From DASXIW01 sp036497785 (lineage in GTDB: Bacteria > Pseudomonadota > Alphaproteobacteria > Acetobacterales > Acetobacteraceae), in NCBI GenBank assembly GCA_036497785.1, contig DASXIW010000144.1, forward strand, positions 1 to 5,152: a stretch of 5,152 nucleotides of DNA, written 5' to 3'. The notes beneath the pieces are model-generated. The model had not been told where the DNA came from. It saw only the letters and a program-made list of their open reading frames with translations, and did not search any database. The position numbers and the translations under genes are program-made. Of the stretch, positions 1 to 5,152 are shown piece by piece; position 1 is the stretch's first letter; the number at the start of each line of letters is the position of its first letter.

Positions 1-647
1 CTGCGTTTCTGCGGGACATCAGGGAGAATCTTCGTCTGGCGGGTCATGCGGCGCCCATTGATGGCCATGTCGCCTATGCGCCGGCGGGGCTGGAAATGCT
101 GTTTAGCGGGCTGCTGGCGCCGGGGACGCGGTTGGTGCTGGCCGACGGCGCAGGAGACATGCCGCCGGGGGTGGAGGGGTTTGGCCGCTGCCTGCTACAT
201 GCGGCACGGAGCCTGTTCGAGCGGCGCTATGGAGCGGTGTGCCTGCTGAACGCCGACAGCCCGACACTGCCGACATCGCTGCTGGTGCGGACCGCCAAGG
301 CGCTCGCAGACCCGGGCGATCGGGTCGTGCTGGGGCCGGCTGATGATGGCGGCTACTACATTATCGGCATGAAGGCGCCGCATGCGCATCTGTTCGCCGA
401 TATCGCCTGGAGCACCGATGTGGTGGCCGAGCAGACCCGTGCGCGTGTGCGGAGCCTGGGGCTGGAGTTGGTGGAACTGGCGAGCTGGTACGATGTGGAC
501 GAGCACGCGGCGCTGTTGCGGCTGCTGGAGGATATCGCAATGCCGCCCGACAGCGAGGGACTGACGCCCTATGACGCGCCGGTGACAGCCGCCTGCATGC
601 GCGAGCTGGGCTTGGCCGAGCTGTTGCGCCAGACGGCGGCCGAATGA
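1..647 (+). CDS. DUF2064 / TIGR04282-type GT-A transferase (5' end outside window)
   Basis: The frame is open from position 3 to the TGA at 645-647, giving 214 visible codons. The first visible residues (AFLRDIREN) usually lie about 30-40 residues into this family, so only the N-terminus with the first nucleotide-binding strand is missing. Family landmarks in order are LADGAGDMPPGV, then LNADSPTLP with the acidic residue of the metal/nucleotide site (D at 255-257), GPADDGGYYIIG (from about 333), WSTDVV (408-425) and WYDVD (486-500). This order is typical of the DUF2064 group, a GT-A-like fold named in databases as a radical-SAM-associated transferase or arsenosugar glycosyltransferase. The protein looks soluble and cytoplasmic. 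Donor and acceptor cannot be read from the sequence. Its stop codon overlaps the start of the membrane glycosyltransferase (ATGA), so the two are likely coupled. Family assignment is strong; the biochemical role is open. Confidence 0.88.
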   Translation, partial: AFLRDIRENLRLAGHAAPIDGHVAYAPAGLEMLFSGLLAPGTRLVLADGAGDMPPGVEGFGRCLLHAARSLFERRYGAVCLLNADSPTLPTSLLVRTAKALADPGDRVVLGPADDGGYYIIGMKAPHAHLFADIAWSTDVVAEQTRARVRSLGLELVELASWYDVDEHAALLRLLEDIAMPPDSEGLTPYDAPVTAACMRELGLAELLRQTAAE

Positions 648-2002
648 GGGTTCGCGGCATCTGGCGGCTGGCGCCGGCGGGTGCCGCGCTGATCCTGCTG
701 ACCGTGCTGGGCCCGGCGGGGCACGCGGCGGGCGATGTGACGGCGGGCACGCCGGCGCAGGAGGCGTGGTTCACGATTTTCGGCTGCATCGCGGTGCTGG
801 TGTATTTCGCATCCGTCGCTTGTGTGCTGCGGCGCACGCCGGCGCGGCCGGCGCTGGGGCTGATTTTGGGCGTGGCATTGGCGATGCGGCTGGTGGTGCT
901 GGCCGATCCGCCGTTCCGGTCCAGCGATGTGTACCGCTATGTCTGGGATGGCGTGGTACAGACGCATGGTGTGAACCCGTACCGCTATGTGCCGGCCGAC
1001 CCGGTTCTGGCGCCTTTGCGCGATGCGGCGATTTATCCGCATGTGAACCGCGCCGAATATGCCCACACCATCTACCCACCAATGGCGCAGCTTATTTTTC
1101 GCGCGGTGGCGGGCATCAGTCCGACTGTCTGGGCGATGAAGGCGGCGATGCTGGGCTTTGATGTGCTGGCCATCGCGGTGATGCTGGTGCTGCTGGACCT
1201 CGCCGGTATCGATCGGGCGCGGGTGCTGATCTATGCATGGAATCCGCTGGTGGTGTGGGAGCTGACGGGCAACGCGCATATCGATGCGGCGGTGATCGGG
1301 TTCGTCGCACTTGCCTTGCTGGCGCGTGCGCGCGGACGGGCGGCGTTGACCGGGGCGGCGCTGGGGGCGGCCATCGCGGTGAAGTTTTTGCCGGCGGCGC
1401 TGTTCCCGGCGCTGTGGCGGCGCTGGGACTGGCGCATGCCGGCGACGGCGGCGACGCTGATCGTGGCGCTTTACCTGATATATATTGGCGCGGGTTGGCA
1501 GGTATTGGGCTTCCTGCCGGGTTACGCGAACGAAGAAGGGATCGATAACGGCAGCGGCATATTCTGGCTGGACGCGATCGGCCGGTTCATCGCCTTGCCC
1601 GGCTATGCCGGACAGGTTTGGATGGCGATGGCGGTGCTGGCGCTGGCTGGGCTGGCGGTTTGGATGATGTTGCTGCGGCGGGCGCTGCCGGCCGGCCGGG
1701 GCGATATCGTGCCCGTGGCGCGCGATGCCTGTATCCTGGCCAGCGCCGCGATGATCGCCGTGACGCCGCATTATCCCTGGTATTTCGCGTGGCTCGCTTT
1801 GCCCTGCTGCCTGGCGCCGTATCCGAGCGTGATCTGGCTGTCGGCTGCGGCCTTTTTGCAGAACCATGATCCGTTCGGCGACTACACTGTTCAAATGTCG
1901 TGCATTTATGTGCCTTTTGTGATCCTGGCGGTGCTCGACATCCGGCATCATCGCACCAGATCCGCCATTGCGGCCACCGCCGCTATCCCGAGGAGCAGCT
2001 GA
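644..2002 (+). CDS. Polytopic GT-C glycosyltransferase (DUF2029/GT87-like)
   Basis: This 452-residue protein is strongly hydrophobic, with roughly ten membrane segments by eye (near residues 10-30, 42-62, 70-87, 164-188, 211-226, 264-290, 320-343, 357-372, 376-410 and 420-432). The first large loop carries SSDVYRYVWDG (D95 and D102) followed by GVNPYRY and TIYPPMAQ. A second signature, YAWNPLVVWELTGNAHIDA, spans residues 197-215. These match DUF2029/GT87 transferases, which use polyprenyl-phosphate sugars as donors; an acidic residue in the first loop is the usual catalytic site, so D95 or D102 is the candidate. The start is ATG 644, overlapping the previous stop by four bases. No good Shine-Dalgarno sequence precedes it, which fits translational coupling. 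The polyprenyl-phosphate donor could come from the GT2 enzyme two genes downstream. Sugar and acceptor are unknown, and names such as mannosyltransferase would be a guess. Confidence 0.85.
   Translation: MRVRGIWRLAPAGAALILLTVLGPAGHAAGDVTAGTPAQEAWFTIFGCIAVLVYFASVACVLRRTPARPALGLILGVALAMRLVVLADPPFRSSDVYRYVWDGVVQTHGVNPYRYVPADPVLAPLRDAAIYPHVNRAEYAHTIYPPMAQLIFRAVAGISPTVWAMKAAMLGFDVLAIAVMLVLLDLAGIDRARVLIYAWNPLVVWELTGNAHIDAAVIGFVALALLARARGRAALTGAALGAAIAVKFLPAALFPALWRRWDWRMPATAATLIVALYLIYIGAGWQVLGFLPGYANEEGIDNGSGIFWLDAIGRFIALPGYAGQVWMAMAVLALAGLAVWMMLLRRALPAGRGDIVPVARDACILASAAMIAVTPHYPWYFAWLALPCCLAPYPSVIWLSAAAFLQNHDPFGDYTVQMSCIYVPFVILAVLDIRHHRTRSAIAATAAIPRSS
1990..1995 (+). promoter_or_regulatory. Ribosome binding site of the radical SAM gene
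   Basis: GAGGAG lies six bases before ATG 2002, inside the last codons of the upstream gene. It is the clearest Shine-Dalgarno sequence in the window. It supports ATG 2002 as the start, over the in-frame ATG at 1900 that lies deep inside the preceding gene. Confidence 0.75.
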
Positions 2003-3054
2003 TGACCGCCACCACGCTCAAGGACCCACGCCGCTATTTCGAGGCCATCGATGCGAAGCGGTCGCGTGAGGCTGGGGCGCCGCCGGTGTGCCTGTATCTG
2101 GAGGTGACCAACCGCTGCAACCTGCTGTGCGAGACCTGTCCACGTACCTTCGAGGCGCTGGAGCCGCCGCAGGACATGACGTGGGAGCTGTTCACCAAAA
2201 TCGTGGATCAGGTGCCCGATGTGGCGCGGGTGGTGCTGCACGGCGTGGGCGAACCCATGCTGGTGAAGGATCTGCCGCGCATGATCCGCTATCTGAAGGA
2301 TCGCGGCGTTTATGTGCTGTTCAATACCAACGGAACGCTGCTGGCCCCGCGCAAGCGCCAGGAGATCATCGATACCGGGCTGGACGAGCTGCGCGTGTCG
2401 CTGGACGCAGCCGAGGCGGAGAGCTTCCTGAAAGTGCGCGGGAAGGACATGTTCGACCGCATCGTGCGCAATATCAGCGAATTCACCGCGTTGCAGCGGC
2501 AGACCGGCGCTACCACACCGCGCGTGTCGCTGTGGCTGACCGGGCTGAAGGAAACGGTGGACGAGTTGCCGGCCTTCGTGCGGCTGGCGGCGCGGATCGG
2601 GGTGAGCGAGGTGCATCTGCAGCGTCTGGTGTTCGACGATCTGGGGCGCGGGTTGGCGCGGGCGGAATCCTCGCTGTTCGACGAGACCCGCGCCGATGAG
2701 GAGGCCGCCATTGCCGCCGCCCAGGCGCTGGGCGCGTCACTGGGGGTGACGCTGGATGCCTCTGGCGCGACCGAGCCTGGGCTGAGCCTGAAGAAGGCCG
2801 AGGATGACGCGCCCTGGGCGACGTGCCGGCGGCCATGGTCGTTGATGTATTTCACCGCGCATGGCCGCGCTTTGCCCTGTTGCATCGCGCCGTTCAGTGC
2901 GCGGGGCTATGAGACCTATACGCTGGGCGATGCCACGCAGCAGACGCTGCGCGAGATCTGGAACGGCGCGGCCTATCAGGATTTCCGGGAAGCGCTGCTG
3001 AGCGATATTCCGCCGAAGCCCTGCGCCAATTGCGGGTTGCGATGGAGCCTGTAG
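2002..3054 (+). CDS. Radical SAM/SPASM domain protein
   Basis: A 350-residue cytoplasmic iron-sulfur enzyme. The radical SAM core begins with LEVTNRCNLLCETC, where C39, C43 and C46 form the CxxxCxxC site for the SAM-binding 4Fe-4S cluster. GVGEP (81-85) matches the GGE-type SAM motif; FNTNG (107-111) and RVSLDA (131-136) are further core strands. The C-terminal region has C275, the pair C293-C294, and C341/C344 in a CANC motif, together with an LGDATQQTLREIWNG segment. That is a SPASM arrangement, with enough cysteines for one auxiliary cluster. There is no B12-binding domain. The start at ATG 2002 is set by a good ribosome binding site and a TGATG junction with the previous stop. SPASM enzymes often modify peptides, but some act on sugars or other small substrates. 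No precursor peptide is visible, and the neighbours are all glycosyltransferases, so the substrate may be a carbohydrate, lipid or protein. Class is certain; reaction unknown. Confidence 0.92.
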   Translation: MTATTLKDPRRYFEAIDAKRSREAGAPPVCLYLEVTNRCNLLCETCPRTFEALEPPQDMTWELFTKIVDQVPDVARVVLHGVGEPMLVKDLPRMIRYLKDRGVYVLFNTNGTLLAPRKRQEIIDTGLDELRVSLDAAEAESFLKVRGKDMFDRIVRNISEFTALQRQTGATTPRVSLWLTGLKETVDELPAFVRLAARIGVSEVHLQRLVFDDLGRGLARAESSLFDETRADEEAAIAAAQALGASLGVTLDASGATEPGLSLKKAEDDAPWATCRRPWSLMYFTAHGRALPCCIAPFSARGYETYTLGDATQQTLREIWNGAAYQDFREALLSDIPPKPCANCGLRWSL

Positions 3055-3737
3055 CCGTTGTTATCCCGACGCTGAACGAGGCCGAGGCGATTGGCGCGGT
3101 TGTGCGGGAGATTCCGCGCGCGTTGGCGCGGGAGATTATCGTTGCCGATAGCGGCAGCCACGACGGGACGCAGGAGGCGGCGCGAGCGGCCGGGGCGGTG
3201 GTGGTGGAGGTGGTTGGGCGCGGCTATGGGCGGGCCTGTGCCGCCGGGGCGGCGGCGGCCGCGGCGGATTGTGGCATCATCGTGTTTTTGGATGGCGATG
3301 GGGCCGACCGGGGCGATCTGATGGCGCGGCTGACAGATCCCATCCAGGCCGGAACGCACGACATGGTGATTGCTTCGCGCACTGCGGGAGAACGCGAGCC
3401 CGGCTCGATGAGCTGGCATCAGGTGCTGGCCGGGCGGCTGGCCGGGTGGGGCATGGGGGCGCTGTACGGCGTGCGATACACCGATATGTGCGCCTATCGG
3501 GCGATCCGGCGAGACGCGCTGGATGCGCTGGGCATGCAGGAGGTGACCTATGGCTGGAATCTGGAAATGCAGATGAAGGCGGCGCGGGCGGGGTTGCGCA
3601 TCCTGGAACTGCCGATGCCGTATCGGTGCCGGGCTGGCGGAACGTCCAAGGTGGCGGGGTCGCTGAAGGGCTCGCTCAAGGCGGGGTTTCGGATCGTGGC
3701 GACGTTTGGGCGGGTGATGCGGCAGGGGAAGGCGTAG
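3042..3737 (+). CDS. Family 2 glycosyltransferase, polyprenyl-phosphate hexose synthase-like
   Basis: From ATG 3042 the protein has 231 residues. It opens with the GT-A strand VAVVIPTLNEAEAIG and continues with VADSGSHDGT (D36), GYGRACAAG and FLDGDGAD, whose D84-G-D86 is the DXD motif binding the metal and sugar nucleotide. The C-terminal half (YTDMCAYRAIRRDAL, TYGWNLEMQMKAA, GGTSKVAGS) matches the DPM1-like / polyprenyl-phosphate glucosyl- or mannosyltransferase group of GT2. No transmembrane helix follows, so it is probably a soluble or peripheral enzyme. The chosen start overlaps the radical SAM gene by 13 bases; a TTG at 3030 would add four residues (MRVA) before the conserved strand and seems less likely. 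No strong ribosome binding site is seen, so coupling to the upstream gene is likely. Its inferred role is to charge a polyprenyl phosphate for the GT-C enzyme of the same run. Which hexose it uses cannot be told. Confidence 0.88.
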   Translation: MEPVAVVIPTLNEAEAIGAVVREIPRALAREIIVADSGSHDGTQEAARAAGAVVVEVVGRGYGRACAAGAAAAAADCGIIVFLDGDGADRGDLMARLTDPIQAGTHDMVIASRTAGEREPGSMSWHQVLAGRLAGWGMGALYGVRYTDMCAYRAIRRDALDALGMQEVTYGWNLEMQMKAARAGLRILELPMPYRCRAGGTSKVAGSLKGSLKAGFRIVATFGRVMRQGKA

Positions 3738-3749
3738 GGGCTCTGCCCC
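3737..3749 (+). other. Short GC hairpin just after the GT2 stop
   Basis: GGGGC (3737-3741), loop TCT, then GCCCC (3745-3749) forms a five-pair stem starting at the last base of the stop codon. No T-run follows, so it is at best a weak terminator or an mRNA-end stabiliser. Similar GGGGCTCTGCCCC elements are, from memory, frequent between genes of Acetobacteraceae; a genome search is needed to confirm this. Confidence 0.35.
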
Positions 3750-3753
3750 CATG

Positions 3754-3779
3754 GAACCGACACCGCCATAGGCGGGTTC
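3754..3779 (+). other. Bulged stem-loop upstream of treZ
   Basis: GAACC (3754-3758) pairs with GGTTC (3775-3779), and inside it CGCC (3764-3767) pairs with GGCG (3771-3774) around the loop ATA. This gives nine pairs with a five-base bulge on one side. It fills most of the gap between the glycosyltransferase run and treZ. Without a following T-run it is a weak candidate for termination or attenuation, and chance pairing in GC-rich DNA is possible. Confidence 0.3.
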
Positions 3780-3795
3780 TGATGCCGTATCCCAC

Positions 3796-5152
3796 ATGAG
3801 GATCGCGGCTTTGGCGGATTTCAGCATCACGGCTGGCGGGGTTAGGCGGGCGCATGCGATGCCGTATGGCGCGACGTTGCTGCCCGGTGGTGGCACGCGG
3901 TTTGCGCTTTGGGCGCCCAAGTTCGATCGGGTCGCCATTGCGATCGACGGGCGGGCGGAGCCGATGCGGCCGGCCGTTGATAGCTGGCATTTTCATGAGG
4001 ATCCGTGGGCCAAGGCGGGTTCGCGCTATCAGTTCATTCTGCCCGATGGCCTGCTTGTGCCTGATCCCGCGTCCCGGTTTCAGCCGGAGGATGTGCATGG
4101 GCCGAGCGAGGTGACGGACCCGGCGGCTTACATGTGGGCGGATCGGAATTGGCGCGGGCGGCCATGGCATGAGGCGGTGATCTATGAGCTGCATATTGGC
4201 ACGTTCACACCGGAAGGCAGTTTCCTTGGGGCAATCGGCAAGCTCGATCATATCGCGTCGCTCGGTGTGACGGCGATTGAGATCATGCCGGTTGCCGATT
4301 TTCCGGGGCAGCGCAACTGGGGGTATGACGGCGTGGCGCTGTATGCGCCGGATGCGAGCTATGGCAGGCCGGAGGGTATGAAGCGGCTGGTGGATGCGGC
4401 GCATGCGCGCGGCATCATGGTTTTTCTCGATGTCGTCTATAATCATTTCGGGCCGGACGGGAATTATCTGTCGGTCTATGCGCCGCAATTCTTTACCGAT
4501 CGGCACCAGACGCCCTGGGGAGCCGCGGTGAATTGCGACGGGCCACACAGCAAGCCGGTGCGCGAGTTCATTATTCATAATGCCTTGTATTGGATTGAGG
4601 AATTTCATCTCGACGGGTTGCGGCTGGATGCAGTGCACGCGATCATCGACGATGGATCGCCGCATTTGTTGCATGAATTGGCCGCGCGCGTGCGCGAACT
4701 GGCGGGGGATCGCCAAGTGCATCTGATTCTGGAGAATGAGGAAAACCACGCGAACAAGCTGGTGCGCGAGGCGGATGGCCGGCCGCTGCTTTATAGCGCG
4801 CAATGGAACGACGACGTGCATCACGTGTTGCATACCGCGGCAACGGGAGAAGATGACGGGTATTACAGCGCCTATCTTGGGGATACCCAGAAGCTGGGGC
4901 GTGCCTTGGCGGAAGGCTTCGCGTTCCAAGGTGAGATGATGGAATATCGCGGCAGGGCGCGGGGGGAGCCGAGCCGGGCGTTGCCGCCGGCAGCGTTTGT
5001 CGCGTTCATCCAGAATCACGATCAGATCGGCAACCGTGCGTTCGGAGATCGACTGGGGGCGATCCTGTCCACCCGGAAGTTGCGCGCCGTTGCGGCGACG
5101 TATCTGTTGCTGCCGCAGGTGCCGATGTTGTTCATGGGCGAGGAATGGAACG
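3796..5152 (+). CDS. treZ: Maltooligosyltrehalose trehalohydrolase (3' end outside window)
   Basis: The frame is open from ATG 3796 to the window edge: 452 codons of a protein that is usually about 560-620 residues long. TreZ is a cytoplasmic GH13 enzyme that releases trehalose from maltooligosyltrehalose made by TreY from glycogen or maltodextrin ends. The N-terminus (RRAHAMPYGA, then RFALWAP) is the CBM48-like domain. AVIYELHIGTFTPEGSF is a TreZ hallmark, separating it from GlgB and GlgX. GH13 regions follow in order: DVVYNH (212-217), GLRLDAVHAI with nucleophile D278, LILENEEN with acid/base E313, and IQNHDQIGNR with D409. LLPQVPMLFMGEEWN closes the visible part. All three catalytic acids are present. 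ATG 3796 is the first usable start after the in-frame TAG at 3769; ATG 3859 would remove part of the conserved N-terminus. No strong ribosome binding site is seen. TreY is not in the window. Parts of the gene are AT-richer than the upstream genes. Confidence 0.93.
   Translation, partial: MRIAALADFSITAGGVRRAHAMPYGATLLPGGGTRFALWAPKFDRVAIAIDGRAEPMRPAVDSWHFHEDPWAKAGSRYQFILPDGLLVPDPASRFQPEDVHGPSEVTDPAAYMWADRNWRGRPWHEAVIYELHIGTFTPEGSFLGAIGKLDHIASLGVTAIEIMPVADFPGQRNWGYDGVALYAPDASYGRPEGMKRLVDAAHARGIMVFLDVVYNHFGPDGNYLSVYAPQFFTDRHQTPWGAAVNCDGPHSKPVREFIIHNALYWIEEFHLDGLRLDAVHAIIDDGSPHLLHELAARVRELAGDRQVHLILENEENHANKLVREADGRPLLYSAQWNDDVHHVLHTAATGEDDGYYSAYLGDTQKLGRALAEGFAFQGEMMEYRGRARGEPSRALPPAAFVAFIQNHDQIGNRAFGDRLGAILSTRKLRAVAATYLLLPQVPMLFMGEEWN

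Noticed and set aside
569..1951. 460-codon open frame on the minus strand opposite the GT-C gene
   Set aside because: The translation is dominated by arginine, histidine, glutamine and proline with no recognisable domain. It is the usual antisense artefact of GC-rich coding DNA, and the plus-strand frame has clear family motifs.
1900..2001. N-terminal extension of the radical SAM gene to ATG 1900
   Set aside because: It would overlap the GT-C gene by about 100 bases. The extension has no conserved sequence, and GAGGAG before ATG 2002 gives a better start.
2002..3737. A RiPP precursor peptide gene for the radical SAM/SPASM enzyme
   Set aside because: Its flanking genes overlap it, leaving no intergenic space. 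The short frames in the 3738-3795 gap are five or six codons long and do not look like precursors.
3614..3867. The 10-mer GATGCCGTAT occurring three times (3614, 3781, 3858)
   Set aside because: Two copies encode MPY in unrelated conserved protein contexts (GT2 and TreZ). The spacing is irregular, so I see no repeat system, though the middle copy forms the start of the mini-ORF noted above.
3676..5019. 447-codon open frame on the minus strand opposite treZ
   Set aside because: It lies across a gene with all GH13 catalytic regions intact and spans the intergenic gap. Its translation shows no domain, only low-complexity basic sequence.
3796..5152. Identity as glycogen branching enzyme (GlgB) or debranching enzyme (GlgX)
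   Set aside because: The YELHIGTFTPEGSF and LILENEEN segments and the RRAHAMPYGA N-terminus fit TreZ better than either relative.

Overview
The window is GC-rich, densely packed bacterial DNA with every convincing gene on the + strand. The lineage call is an inference. Base composition, the codon style (many GCG, CGG and CTG codons), the protein families and a GGGGCTCTGCCCC-type intergenic hairpin suggest an alphaproteobacterium, perhaps Acetobacteraceae. There is no rRNA or other decisive marker gene. No tRNA, rRNA, CRISPR array, insertion sequence or phage gene was seen.

Positions 1-3737 hold four genes in one tight run: (1) the C-terminal part of a DUF2064 / TIGR04282-type GT-A transferase; (2) a polytopic GT-C glycosyltransferase of the DUF2029/GT87 type; (3) a radical SAM protein with a C-terminal SPASM domain; (4) a soluble family-2 glycosyltransferase resembling polyprenyl-phosphate hexose synthases. 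The junctions are ATGA (4-base overlap), TGATG (1-base overlap) and a 13-base overlap. The genes are therefore almost certainly co-transcribed and probably translationally coupled. A short gap (3738-3795) with two small hairpins follows. After it comes treZ (maltooligosyltrehalose trehalohydrolase), which runs off the right edge with about three quarters of the protein visible.

A plausible reading of the cassette is that the GT2 enzyme loads a sugar onto a polyprenyl phosphate at the cytoplasmic face. The membrane GT-C enzyme then transfers that sugar to an acceptor on the other side. The DUF2064 protein and the radical SAM/SPASM enzyme would add or modify another part of the product. The product is unknown, and this set is the best candidate here for an undescribed glycoconjugate pathway. 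treZ belongs to the trehalose-from-glycogen (TreY/TreZ) route and probably has no mechanistic link to the cassette; parts of it are visibly lower in GC.
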